From: Dolomedes plantarius
Lineage: Eukaryota; Arthropoda; Arachnida; Araneae; Dolomedidae
Assembly: GCA_907164885.2 (NCBI GenBank)
Contig: OU015498.1
Span: 129,247,151-129,311,150, forward strand
Reading direction: 5' to 3'
DNA length: 64,000 nt
This document shows positions 1-9,724 of the stretch, piece by piece. A program made the translations under genes and the position numbers. Within the stretch, counting starts at the first letter, position 1; every line of letters begins with the position of its first letter. The notes beneath the pieces were generated by a model. That model made no database searches, was not told the origin of the DNA, and saw only the letters and a program-made list of their open reading frames with translations.

Positions 1-545
1 TTATAGACTCACACTTGTTTGCTTAATTTAAAAAGCAAAATCCCTACTAACATCCAGATTTTATATAACCAAAATTAATTTTGTAAAATAAATGAAGGCA
101 TTCTCATACGAAATTTTGAAAACTTGCTGTAAATATTAAATTGTCAAGAACAAATTATAATGTGATTCGTGATATCAAAGAATTCAATTAATTATAGAAT
201 TTTTAGTGCATACTTTAATTATGTAATCATGATCTGCTATAATGAATATTTTGTTTATTGGACGAAATACTAAACAGCGGGCTATATATATATATATATA
301 TATATATCAGCAATAGCCGAGAATTACGTTATAGCTTAACTAGAGAATAATCTTTAAGGACATAGCTCAAACAGTAGAAACAGTAATTCAAATATGTATT
401 TTGTAAAGAATTTAGATTTTTAAATAATTATGACTACCTTTGGATTTTTCTAGATATAAATTGAATACACAGTGTTCCTCTTTTACATTTTTTGATTAAA
501 CAAAATTCACGTACTTCAAGAAAATTTAGTTATTCAGTTATTTCA
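1..545. other. AT-rich non-coding flank
   Basis: No gene is supported here. The sequence is AT-rich and unique-looking, with a short (TA)n run near 285-307. Reading frames are short and biased by composition. Confidence 0.6.
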
Positions 546-550
546 CTCAC

Positions 551-599
<49 letters not shown>
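546..599. repeat. (TA)n microsatellite bordering the Tc1 element
   Basis: An AT dinucleotide run ends directly at the Tc1 terminal repeat. Its last TA (598-599) serves as the left target-site duplication. Tc1/mariner elements insert at TA, so a TA run is a natural target. Confidence 0.85.
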
Positions 600-602
<3 letters not shown>

Positions 603-631
603 TCATGGACAAAAAAATTAGCGCACCAAGA
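600..631 (+). repeat. Tc1 left terminal inverted repeat
   Basis: It matches the reverse complement of 1982-2013 with one mismatch over about 32 bp. It starts right after the TA target. Confidence 0.88.
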
Positions 632-725
632 AGGAGTCGTCAAAATGAAACGAAATTTTGCATACGTAATGACTACTTTGATATAAGTAAATGATAAGAA
701 AATCAAAGAAAAAGGATAATTTATT

Positions 726-1781
726 TCAGAGAAAAAGGCAAATGAACGGAGGAGTTAATACTCCGTTGGACCCCCCTCTACCGCGAATGCACGATGCGGT
801 ACGATCGGGCATTGAGTCATACAAGTTCGGTATGATGTCTTGAGACATTTCGTTCCATATTTGCTGTAACCTTGCCTCTAGTTCGTTCAAACTCGTGGTA
901 TGCCCAACTCGTCGTCCCAAATGATCCCAGATATGCTCGATTGGAGACAAATCTGGGGATCGGGCAAGCCAAGGAAGGGTAGTAACAGTGCGGAGACAGT
1001 CTTGTGACACACTTGCCGTATGAGGCCGAGCATTGTCTTGTTGAAAAATGGCTCCTGGGAGTCGTTGCATGAGTGACAACACATGTGGTTGCAGGATTTC
1101 ATGAACATACCGCTGGGCTGTCATGGTGCCACGGAACAATACTAGGGGTGACCGTGTATTGTAGGCAATGGCACCCCATACCATCACACCAGCTGTGGGA
1201 GCGATGTGTCGCTGTACAGCAAAGGCAGGATTGAAGCGTTCACCACGGGCTCTCCACACACGAACACGATTGTCATCACTGCTGAGATTGAATCTGGATT
1301 CGTCGCTAAAGACGACCTGGTTCCATTCCGCTGAAGTCCAGTTTCCTCGTGCGCGGCAAAACTCCAAACGGAGGCGTCGATGGGTGGGCGTCAAGGGCAG
1401 CACACGTAATGGACGCCACGATACCAACTGCCCTTCAGCCAGGCGCCTTCGTATGGTTCGAGAAGACACAGAGGCCCCTAGTGAAGGTGCTACCTGTGCC
1501 TGGATGGCGTCCGATGAAGCAGTTGGCTGTACGCATGCATTTCTTACGATGTGGCGGTCTTCTCGACGACTGGTCTGTCGAGGGCGTCCTGAGCCTGGTC
1601 TTCGTGTACATGACATCTCTCGGGTCCACTGGTCCCAACACCTCCTCACAACACAATAAGAGCGGCCTAATTGACGAGCTACTCGCCTAGCTGACCACCC
1701 AGCTTCCATCATCCCGACGATTCTCCCCCTCTCAAACTGCGACAACTGCTTATATTGTCTTCGAACACGGCGTAATGGCAT
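726..1781 (-). CDS. Tc1-family transposase (DDE), full-length ORF
   Basis: This 351-residue ORF encodes a Tc1 transposase, the enzyme that cuts and pastes the surrounding element. The N-terminal third (about residues 13-110) has the helix-turn-helix pair and a GRPRQT-type linker between DNA-binding subdomains. Catalytic residues are visible as D160 (FSDESRF), D249 (FQQDNARPH) and E282 (SPDLSPIEHIW). I count 32 residues between the second D and the E, against 34 in classical Tc1. The usual length is about 340 residues. The C-terminus after RGRGGS probably runs slightly past the ancestral stop. No frameshift or internal stop is present, so the copy is young or recently active. The start ATG at 1781 gives the expected MPLRR-type N-terminus. 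Whether it is still active cannot be judged from sequence. Confidence 0.92.
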   Translation of the reverse strand: MPLRRVRRQYKQLSQFERGRIVGMMEAGWSARRVARQLGRSYCVVRRCWDQWTREMSCTRRPGSGRPRQTSRREDRHIVRNACVQPTASSDAIQAQVAPSLGASVSSRTIRRRLAEGQLVSWRPLRVLPLTPTHRRLRLEFCRARGNWTSAEWNQVVFSDESRFNLSSDDNRVRVWRARGERFNPAFAVQRHIAPTAGVMVWGAIAYNTRSPLVLFRGTMTAQRYVHEILQPHVLSLMQRLPGAIFQQDNARPHTASVSQDCLRTVTTLPWLARSPDLSPIEHIWDHLGRRVGHTTSLNELEARLQQIWNEMSQDIIPNLYDSMPDRTASCIRGRGGSNGVLTPPFICLFL

Positions 1782-1981
1782 GTCTATCTCAGCTCTTCCT
1801 TTGTAAATGATTCAGCACACTCAAATCAGCTTTGGTTACCTGTTTTATACTCCACAGAGTATGATGTTCAACGCCCTCTACCGGCTATACGTAATGCGCA
1901 ATCACGCTGCATTTCTAATCATTTGCATATCTCCCAGAAATGTACCTTCATTGCAAGTTTCGTTACGATCCCGCAATTATT

Positions 1982-2013
1982 TCTTGGTCCGCTAATTTTT
2001 TTGTCCATGAGTG
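1982..2013 (-). repeat. Tc1 right terminal inverted repeat
   Basis: This is the partner of 600-631 and is followed by TA at 2014-2015. Confidence 0.88.
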
Positions 2014-2021
2014 TATATATA

Positions 2022-2050
2022 CAAAGGCTGTTCGCACATTTTTTAGACGA
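2022..2050 (+). repeat. Mariner left terminal inverted repeat
   Basis: It pairs with 32909-32937 and sits directly after TA. The partner is about 30 kb away because of the nested insertion. Confidence 0.85.
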
Positions 2051-2165
2051 TTTTGGTAAGCGGTAATAAAAAATCGCTTGCTGCAAAAGAAATAATTGCA
2101 ATTGTACTATGTTTTTAAAAGTCAAAATTATCGTCTGCGGCTTGAAAGTTTTGTTTTTATTCAAA

Positions 2166-3050
2166 ATGGCGTTTTTAACAGAGCAGTGGTTCGAAGGCTA
2201 CATTTATGCTCTTTCCGAAGAGAAATATGCATACTCTGTTATCCAAAAACGATGTGAGAGTCATGGTTTTGTGATATCTAAAGCGTCGATAGGTAATATT
2301 GTCAAAAGGAAAGGAAAAAAAACGTCAAATTGGAGCCTCAGGTGGGACAAAATTTCCAAACAAGTATCCAAGGGAAAAACGGACATCTTCGACTATTGCA
2401 AAGGTACGTTGTTTAATGTTAAAAGAAAATCCCCCTAGTCGAAGGGCAGTTGCAAAATCATTAAAATGCTCGGTGTCCACTGTAAACAAAATGATAAACG
2501 TTGATTTAAATCTTAAGAAAGCGAAAAAACGCAATGTGCATCGTCTTCTTCCAAATCATATCGCTGAACGCAGGACACGCTGCAGAATTCTATATGAGAA
2601 ACACTTATCCAAAGAAAAATGGAAAACAATTGTCACTATAGATGAATCATGGGTGTATTTAAATGATTGCAACAAAAAAAAGAGCCATTTATTATCATTA
2701 AAGGGGAGAAAAAAATTTAAGTACATGGTTCAAAGAATCGAAAGAAAGTTTTTCTAAGGAATTCATGATTGTTGCTGGTTTTTCTTATAATGGCAAGTTA
2801 AAAATAAAGAGAGTGGAAAAAAATGTCAAGATAAGCTCCAAATACTATCAGGAATATATTTTATCGCCAATTTTTCTGAATGAAATACCTTTGCTTTACC
2901 CACAGTGCCATCAATCTGTGAGACTCCATCAGGACAAAGCTAGCAGTCACACATCAAAATCCACTGTAAATTTCCTAAAAGAAATGGAACAAAACACTGG
3001 TATCAAGGCCATACCCTTCACTGATATCTCTACTAAATCTCCCGATGTAT
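2166..3050 (+). pseudogene. Mariner transposase, N-terminal and catalytic part (decayed)
   Basis: The reading frame starts at the ATG at 2166 with a helix-turn-helix region. It shifts frame near an A run at about 2315-2322 and again near 2750. Recognisable catalytic blocks are IDESWVY (first Asp, near 2640) and HQDKASSHTS (second Asp, near 2930). The part here stops inside the SPDV block, where the LTR element inserted. The third Asp lies in the downstream half (SPMDF). Counting across the repaired junction I get 41 residues between the second and third Asp, which suggests the DD41D (rosa-like) mariner group rather than DD34D. At least two frameshifts make this copy inactive apart from the insertion. 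Confidence 0.85.
3046..3050. repeat. Left 5-bp target-site duplication (TGTAT)
   Basis: TGTAT precedes the TGTCACCG terminus of LTR1. The same five bases follow the TGCGACA terminus of LTR5 at 32657-32661. Keeping only one copy restores the mariner reading frame. Confidence 0.9.
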
Positions 3051-3257
3051 TGTCACCGTAAATTAGTTTTAGGTTGGTGATTATTATACTTATTGTGGAG
3101 TATTTAATTGTGGTTAGTACATTGCTTGGCCCAATGGATTAATGATTACTCAGGTGTATGATCACAAATCAATTTATTAACTATCAACACACTATTTATA
3201 CAGTTCACATTACTCATTATCGACTTCTTATCATTAATCCTTCAACATGTTAATACA

Positions 3258-3320
<63 letters not shown>

Positions 3321-4567
3321 CTATCACTTATCCTACACCATTAATATTACTCGTTCTTGCCTTTCTATCACTATTCATTTAACATGTTAATACAATACAT
3401 ATAATAATATATATACAAAACCACAAATATTCGGTAACATATATCTATGACAACATGCAATATTACGCGCGGCTCCTATCCTCCTTTTAACCTAATTGAG
3501 CATCGGCACAAGATCATCAAATAAACAAAATCCCGTACCTGCTACTTGCACAGCTCGGAGAATCGTGAAGGACGATGAGAGGCTTGCGGCGGTCATCTGC
3601 GACACAAGGACTTTACACTCGGGGCCAGGGTGGCTGGTGGCAATCCTCTATGCATACGGGGCTCCGGTACTCTACAACCTCTTGGTAGCTGGCGCTCGCT
3701 CGGCGAAGGGGGTGCGGCATGGCAGAGTCTGTGCTCCTGGGCAGTTGTCTCCTTCTAGGGCTACGCTATCGGCTAGTAGTCAGCTCGACTTCGCTCCTGG
3801 GGTCATTAGGCGTGCGCATTGAGTTAGGGTCGGCGCGGTAGGCTTTCGGCTCGTTGATCCTTCAATCGGCGGGCATATATTCATCGGCACTTGAGGGCTT
3901 ACACCTCTATCTTCTTTATTCGTCTGCGGCCCTTTCCGTCTTTCTTGACTCCGACTTCTCCTCAGCGGATTCTAAAACTCATCTGCTCATTGCTTTTCAA
4001 CTCTATCTCTCTCTCTCTTCTCTCTGATATATTTCTCTCCATCTCTATCTTTTACTTAACTCCCCCACTTAATTCGAGGCTTTCCATTGGTAGCCACCTC
4101 CTGACCAATGGGTAAATCTGGATACCCTTTATTGGTTCCAACTCTTTTTTTATATTACTATCTCCTCCACTCAAAATTGAAGGGGGCGTCAGTCGTTGCA
4201 CCCTTCTGGAGAATTCTCACGCCCCTACATTCACACGCTTCTATTCGGACCCCCTACTGACCTCCTAACGCATTGAAGCTCGTAAAGTCTTAACTCGTAT
4301 TTCACTAACATCAAATTTCGGACCCCTTCGTTTCCTATTTCTGCCTGTCCACATCATTAACTGCAGCTGGCCGCCGCTCCCTGCCATCAATTTTTCGACC
4401 GTTCCCCTTTTACATGTCAATTATCGTCTCCCTTTTTGACATAAATAGATCGTAAACTGCATCTGTACACCACTTATCCGCTGTTTGGAATATATCTTCT
4501 CCTCCTATTCTTTGTGCCCAACTTTGCACCTGTTTAATTTTCCAAAACTGTCGCCTATGCTGCGACA
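3051..4567 (-). repeat. LTR1 (outermost, 3' end in coding sense)
   Basis: The terminus TGTCACCG is at the low coordinate and TGCGACA at the high coordinate, so in coding sense it runs TGTCGCA to GGTGACA. It holds a (TA)n run near 3262-3318 and a GC-rich island at about 3496-3900. A TATA-like box in coding sense lies at 4144-4154 (TATAAAAAAAG). An AATAAA in coding sense at 3173-3178, close to the U5 end, may be the polyadenylation signal. A private three-base deletion (GAT) relative to LTR2, 4 and 5 lies near 3088. Confidence 0.92.
4144..4154 (-). promoter_or_regulatory. Candidate TATA box in the LTR
   Basis: In coding sense this reads TATAAAAAAAG, within U3 upstream of the GC-rich island. 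The same motif is present in every LTR. No start site can be shown from sequence alone. Confidence 0.3.
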
Positions 4568-4634
4568 TCCACCCCTTTCTTTCAGAAAAAAAAAGCAAAA
4601 AAATAAAATCAACCATATCCTCAATCTCAGCCAC
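4410..4634 (-). CDS. Small ORF running from the internal region through the polypurine tract into U3 (copy 1)
   Basis: This 74-codon ORF starts 67 bases inside the internal region, reads through the polypurine tract (encoding SERKGW) and continues 52 codons into the LTR, ending KRETIID-Met-stop. An in-frame ATG is also formed by the last base before the LTR plus its first TG. The frame is identical in copies 1 to 4. LTR5 carries an in-frame three-base deletion here, so its frame survives. I do not recognise the product. The layout resembles accessory ORFs that overlap the 3' LTR in some retroelements, but chance is possible because the copies are so young. Confidence 0.3.
   Translation of the reverse strand: MAEIEDMVDFIFLLFFSERKGWMSQHRRQFWKIKQVQSWAQRIGGEDIFQTADKWCTDAVYDLFMSKRETIIDM
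4568..4582 (-). promoter_or_regulatory. Polypurine tract (copy 1)
   Basis: In coding sense AAAGAAAGGGGTGGA directly precedes the LTR start TGTCGCAG. This is the expected primer site for plus-strand DNA synthesis and fixes the orientation of the element as minus. Confidence 0.85.
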
Positions 4635-5121
4635 TAATATTCACATTGTGACCACCTCACATAACCACACGTATCCTTCTAGCAACACTCCTCTATCATT
4701 GTCCTTCCCCTACCACGTGCCCTCTGCTCACTGTGTAACGGTATTTTACCTCACTGCATAATGCGTCATACATCATCACGTATACCTCATCACACTTTGC
4801 CTCACATATTTATCTTTGGTATAAAACATTGAATGTTGTCATAGAATCCAATTAATGTCCACGTTGTATGAAAGTATTTGCACACTTGTATAACATAATG
4901 TATATCATTATATGCTCAACGACATCTTTGCACCAGATATAACCATTCGTTTAGCCTTTTGGTTTGTCTATATCATAATCTTTTACATTCATACCTTTAC
5001 CAATAATGTGACTTATTCGAACTCAGACTGAATGGCAACAGAAAATACTTTAAACTTTTGTATATAACAAACAAAAAATATACCAGTACCTATTCTTATA
5101 ACACAAATTCCCTGTAAATCC

Positions 5122-5660
5122 TGTACTATATGACACAATTATATGCAAATATATACTGCTAAAAATATAAACAAAATAAAATACATTATTATCCTTGGGT
5201 ACTATTCAAATACACTGTTCCTTTCAATTTTTATCTTCATGTACTATATGTTATAATTATATGCAATTATATAATGCTAAAAATATAAACAAAATACAAT
5301 ACGTTATTATCCTTGGGTACTGTTCAAATACATTGTTCATTTGAATTTTTTTTTTTTTTTGTACTATATGTTATAATTATATGCAATTATCTACTGCTAA
5401 AATATAAACAAAATACAATACACTATTATCCTTGGGTACTGTTCAAATACATTGTTCATTTCAATTTTTTTTTATCTTCATGTACTATATGTTATAATTA
5501 TATGCAATTAACTACTGCTAAAATATAAACAAAATACAATACACTATTATCCTTGGGTACTGTTCAAATACATTGTTCATTTCAATTTTTTATCTTCATG
5601 TACTATATGTTATAATTATATGCAATTATATACTGCTAAAAATATAAACAAAATACAATA
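5122..5660. repeat. ~119-bp minisatellite, 4.5 units (copy 1)
   Basis: Units start at 5122, 5240, 5360, 5481 and 5599 with TGTACTATATG and each contains CCTTGGGTACT. Units are 118-121 bp and differ mainly in T-run length. It lies in the non-coding 3' part of the internal region. Confidence 0.9.
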
Positions 5661-8177
5661 TCTAATAGTCTTTGCTTAATGATTAACGATATTGTCCATT
5701 TCCATCTTTCTCCGTTTCTCTGACTGGTATTATATCATGCTGGATCCTTAATATTGTCGGGAACACATTTGTTTTGACAATCATGTACCGAAGCTCTCCG
5801 TAAATTATACTCATGTAATCCAGACGTAAAAAAATTTCTCTTAAATGCTTTATTAACTCCGATAATTCCTTAATTCTACTTACAAAACATCAAAATTTCC
5901 CTTTTAATAATAATACAGTAGAAATATTACTTTGTAATACTGAATATTCCGTTCTAACATTCCTTTTTCTGTCGAAAATTGCCTTTAAAAACTCCTCCAC
6001 TGTCCGATGAGCATTCTCCGTATTGTACTTCCCTTCATTAATCATTCAGCGACACCTCCCTCTGTGATTTTGACCTCTGTAAACTCTGAACGGAAAACCG
6101 GAGGTAACAGGTGTTTTTTTTTTCACCTATTATTGCGTGATTTTGGTAACAAGTCGGCGCGCTTTGCTCTATGGTTCAAGCTCGTAGCGAAATCTTCTCT
6201 GTAACCGTAGTTGAAGATACTTTTAGATTTCTCAATTTGGCAATAATTGTAATGCGACCGCGTGGTTCGAAAATCTCATGTATTCAGCGCGATTGGGAGT
6301 TGTAAGCTATTTGTCTCGTTCCTTTTTACGTTTATTCAACAATTATTTACTTGTTTTGTTTCCTATTATTTATTTTTTAACAATTATCATATCTATTGTG
6401 TCATTCTCGTTACGTTATTTATCTATTTATTTATTTATTTTATTTTTTTTAGTGTGTGTTTATTTAATTGATTTTAATCATAGGCCCTCTTAGAACTCTT
6501 AAATCACGTTGCCTGACTTATGATTTCTATAGTCTACATTTATTTATTTATTTATTTATTATTTTTTTTTTTAGTGATTTTGTTAACTATTCATTTCATT
6601 AATCATTCAATTAACTTATTATTATTATTATTGGTAATATTTTCATTATTTCCGGCCACTTGCACGCGTTTATCCGAATACCTGACTACTCATAATTACT
6701 TCTCTATCCATCTAGCAGTTATTTCGTACGTTCATCCATGAATTATTTACTTGTTTCTGTATTTATTTAATGATTCATTTCTATGTATTTAATTTTATTT
6801 AATAAACCCCTATCATCGTTTATTTATTTTTAAATCTCAAGCCGCAAATCCTTTACTTTTAATCGATTCATTCATTAATTTATTAATCAATGAACTAATT
6901 AATTAATTATTATTATAATTGCTCTGTGTCCATCATCTCATGCTTATTGTTTTTCATCTTACAATGCCGTACCTATTTTAATTACCTAATTAATTTACTA
7001 ATCAATTAATTTATTTTATTATCCTTCTTATTTTTATTTTTTTTGTATTTTTTTTGTTTACACTGGTATTTACTTAGCCTCTGAACATCATCATGACTTA
7101 TCAATCTCATTCGTGATTCCATGACCATTATTCCTAGTGAAATTATTCGCTGTCCGCTAATTTACTGTCGCGCGTTTTGATTGAATGCTGGCCGTTAATG
7201 TGTAATTGTTACCAATATCATACTTTCCTGTCCTCGTACTGGCAACCTTCTTCTTGCGTTACCGTAGTCTTATTTATTTACTTATTTATTTATTTTTTTA
7301 GACAGGCCTATGGCAATTATCTAATTACCTTTCAATTATTATTATTATTTTTTTTTTTGTTTTGTTTTGTACTTATACTTATTTTTGCCTCTTGCACTTA
7401 AGCAATTGGCTGCCCTCTCAAGTATTTACATGTTGTTTTTAATTTATTTATTTATTTATTGATTTATTCTTATTATTTTTTTTTTCAACTTCGCGTGAAA
7501 TCTCCTACTATCTTGTTGCCCCACGCCTTGTGTATGGATACTATCGCTTTGATCTGGACAAATATGACATTCTTTGTTTCCTTTGCGCTCATCCCGTCAA
7601 TCTCATCTCAACTCTTCAGGTATGTATCTTTTAAATTTCATATCATATTAGTGCTACCATTATCCATCTTGATTTTGCCCATAATATATTCTAGAGTACG
7701 ACTTCTATGTTCCAATTCGACTCCGCCCCTTTTCTGCCTGTGTGACATTTATAAGAAACCATTAATCCTTAACCTCCTCCTCTTTGGGGCGTGTCCTATG
7801 ACACGGGTCACTGTTTATTTCCATTTTTTTTTTGTTTTTGGCTTTGATAGGTTTTTAATTTTTTTTTTTTTTTTTTTTTTTAAACTATCACTTATCATTA
7901 ATACTTATTACTCCTCGTGTTATTATTCTTGTGAGATAATTCTAGTCTTATTCGCATGTATTTAAATTACTTTGTGTTGGCCGCTGTTATCTTTTCAATA
8001 CTACATTTAGCTTACTACACATTTTAATAATTTGACGCCTTTCTAGGTATTTACTATGCCATTATTTATTGTTTTGTTTACCTCTGCTATTTTTTGCAAT
8101 CTCTTTCTTATTTGGCTTTATTATTATTATTATTATTTATTTGTTTATTTATTTATTTTGTCTATGCATATCATTTT
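5661..8177. other. Non-coding 3' segment of internal region (copy 1)
   Basis: About 2.5 kb between the gag stop and the minisatellite has no credible coding-sense ORF. It is full of TTTA-type tetranucleotide runs and poly-T tracts. A higher-complexity block at about 7487-7800 is the only part that does not look like simple sequence. I recognise no pol or env motif in either strand. This is the space where pol would lie in an autonomous relative. Confidence 0.75.
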
Positions 8178-9677
8178 CTAATATTGTGATCTGACTACTT
8201 TATTTAAATTAATTTTTATTATTGTGCGCGGTGACTTTATAAATCTCAATAATGTGTTCCTATCTCTGTAAATTCGCAAAATTTCGAATTCCCCGTTCAA
8301 TTGCCTATTTAATGCCTTAATTGAATTTAATCGTCGCAAACTTACAATTTCTCCTACGATAAATTGAATATTTCTTTCGCGCCGTTGATAGCGTATATTA
8401 CTCTTGCGTGAATTTCGTGTATTTGATTCCTTACTATGCGACTGTCCTGATCCGGCTGCTTGCTCACGAATGTTTGTCACCCTTTTCTGATCATTCTTAC
8501 TCTCTTTAGTTTTCTTACCCGCTATGAGTAGTGTGTTGACATACATTGCGTTAATATTATTCAATTGTTGCTCGTTCTTTACTGAATTTTGTCGTATCGT
8601 ATTGTGTGATTTCTCTAATTGCTCCGTATTCGACTGTTTCGATTTTTTGCAATTCGTCTCACCCTTTTCTTTTACTCTTCGTTTATTATGTTTCCTGTCA
8701 CCCTCGTAATTCTGTTTGAATTTTCGGAAAATTACACAATCATCAATTAAATGACCCTTATTCTCACAAGCGACACAGAAAGGCAACTGTTTATTTTCTT
8801 TTAAATGTAATTTTATTCGTTTAAATTCATCGCAGTTTTGAATTAAATGTCCGTTAATTTCGCATAAAATGCAAACTTCTGTATTATTGTCCTCCTGTAT
8901 CTCTACCTTTTGCGCTACTGACCTCTCCTGTTCACACCTAGTTTTATCCTTCTGCGCTTCATTTAAATTTAATTCCTCCTGCTTTTGACCTGTGCAATTT
9001 AGACTTTTTGTCGCGTCCTCATTACTTATTATACATCCTATTTCGACCTTGCATTCCTGCTCGCTTCTTACGCGTTCAATTTGTTTTGCCCTATTCACTG
9101 CATCTTGAAATTTCTGTACATTTAATTCTCGCAACTCTTTTTCCATGTCTTTATCGACCGCTTGCAAAAATTTAAATAACATGACTTGTTCTGTAGTTTC
9201 GTCCCCTTTAAATTGTATCCCAAAATATTCTAAAGTCGCCTTTTCAACTTGTACTGCCAATTGCTCAATATTTTGTTCGGGGATTTGCCTAATGTTTTCA
9301 AAATCTCTCTGTTTCTGCAGTGTTGCATATATATCTTCTAATCCCCTTGTCATTGTTTCATCTTTTGTTTTATTGCTAACCGTTATATTATTAATTATTG
9401 CCGTATTTTCTTCAATTTCTGTTGCAAAATCTACTGCCTGCTGAAAAGTTCGTGGACGTAATGTCACTAATTCTTTTGCTATCTCCTGTCGTATTGATTT
9501 TATAAATTTATCTAGCATTATCTGGTCTATTTCATAAGTTTTCGCGACTTCCGACCCCAAAAATCGATACACTACGCCTTTTATATGTTTATAGACATTT
9601 TCAATTTTCTGGCCTGGCAATTGTATAATCTTTTGAAATGCATCTTGGTTCATTAAATCTTCCGCGTTTCGTGGCAT
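8178..9677 (-). CDS. gag: Gag-like protein with integrase-tail-like C-terminus (copy 1)
   Basis: This 499-residue protein should form the particle that packages the element's RNA in the cytoplasm. Two similar ~76-residue segments (14-89 and 126-201) share the pattern Q-x-P-x-Q-x-I-E near their start and K-F near the middle. Both end K-E-L, F-Q-x-A-V and I-E, like a duplicated capsid C-terminal domain. Two CCHC zinc knuckles follow: C269-C272-H277-C282 and C301-C304-H309-C314 (C-x2-C-x4-H-x4-C). A basic linker (about 325-435) leads to residues 435-495, containing VGEIVSL, NGEFEILRIY and TIIKINLNKV. This pattern recalls the GPY/F-type C-terminal module of Ty3/gypsy integrases. No protease, RT, RNase H or integrase core is present. 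The ATG at 9677 lies 434 bp from the 5' LTR in an AAAATG context. The private substitution is Asp at residue 12. Confidence 0.88.
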   Translation of the reverse strand: MPRNAEDLMNQDAFQKIIQLPGQKIENVYKHIKGVVYRFLGSEVAKTYEIDQIMLDKFIKSIRQEIAKELVTLRPRTFQQAVDFATEIEENTAIINNITVSNKTKDETMTRGLEDIYATLQKQRDFENIRQIPEQNIEQLAVQVEKATLEYFGIQFKGDETTEQVMLFKFLQAVDKDMEKELRELNVQKFQDAVNRAKQIERVRSEQECKVEIGCIISNEDATKSLNCTGQKQEELNLNEAQKDKTRCEQERSVAQKVEIQEDNNTEVCILCEINGHLIQNCDEFKRIKLHLKENKQLPFCVACENKGHLIDDCVIFRKFKQNYEGDRKHNKRRVKEKGETNCKKSKQSNTEQLEKSHNTIRQNSVKNEQQLNNINAMYVNTLLIAGKKTKESKNDQKRVTNIREQAAGSGQSHSKESNTRNSRKSNIRYQRRERNIQFIVGEIVSLRRLNSIKALNRQLNGEFEILRIYRDRNTLLRFIKSPRTIIKINLNKVVRSQY

Positions 9678-9724
9678 TTTAGCAAATTACTTTTTTAAAC
9701 CCAACTTACTCAAATAATATTATT

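Larger units (their letters stand above)
600..2013 (-). mobile_element. Tc1-like DNA transposon, apparently complete
   Basis: A 1.41 kb element is bounded by inverted repeats of about 32 bp and flanked by TA on both sides (598-599 and 2014-2015). The ends share CACTCATGGACAAAAAAATT, followed by AGCG, one mismatch, then ACCAAGAA. It encodes one long transposase ORF on the minus strand. The right end lies eight TA-rich bases from the mariner element that follows. Size, inverted repeats, TA duplication and transposase all agree with the Tc1/mariner superfamily. Confidence 0.93.

Noticed and set aside
492..686. ORF with repeated Ile-Tyr residues
   Set aside because: It is translated (TA)n microsatellite.
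1168..1690. Plus-strand ORFs opposite the Tc1 transposase
   Set aside because: They are shadow frames in GC-rich coding DNA.
3496..3822. 108-codon plus-strand ORF in the LTR (also 10556, 17604, 24530, 31588)
   Set aside because: It is antisense to the element, lies in GC-rich sequence where stops are rare, and has no recognisable domain. Its conservation only reflects the youth of the array.
5122..5660. Possible centromeric-type satellite
   Set aside because: Only 4.5 units, confined to the retroelement's internal region.
7459..7965. 168-codon hydrophobic plus-strand ORF (and equivalents in other copies)
   Set aside because: It is antisense to gag and rich in Phe, Leu and Ile because of T-rich sequence. 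Ends fall in poly-T runs of varying length, so the frame breaks differently in each copy.
4568..8177. Possible env or pol gene in the retroelement
   Set aside because: No coding-sense ORF of useful length and no RT, protease, RNase H, integrase-core or envelope motif could be found by reading six frames.
8524..9444. Plus-strand ORFs opposite gag
   Set aside because: These are shadows of the gag coding frame.
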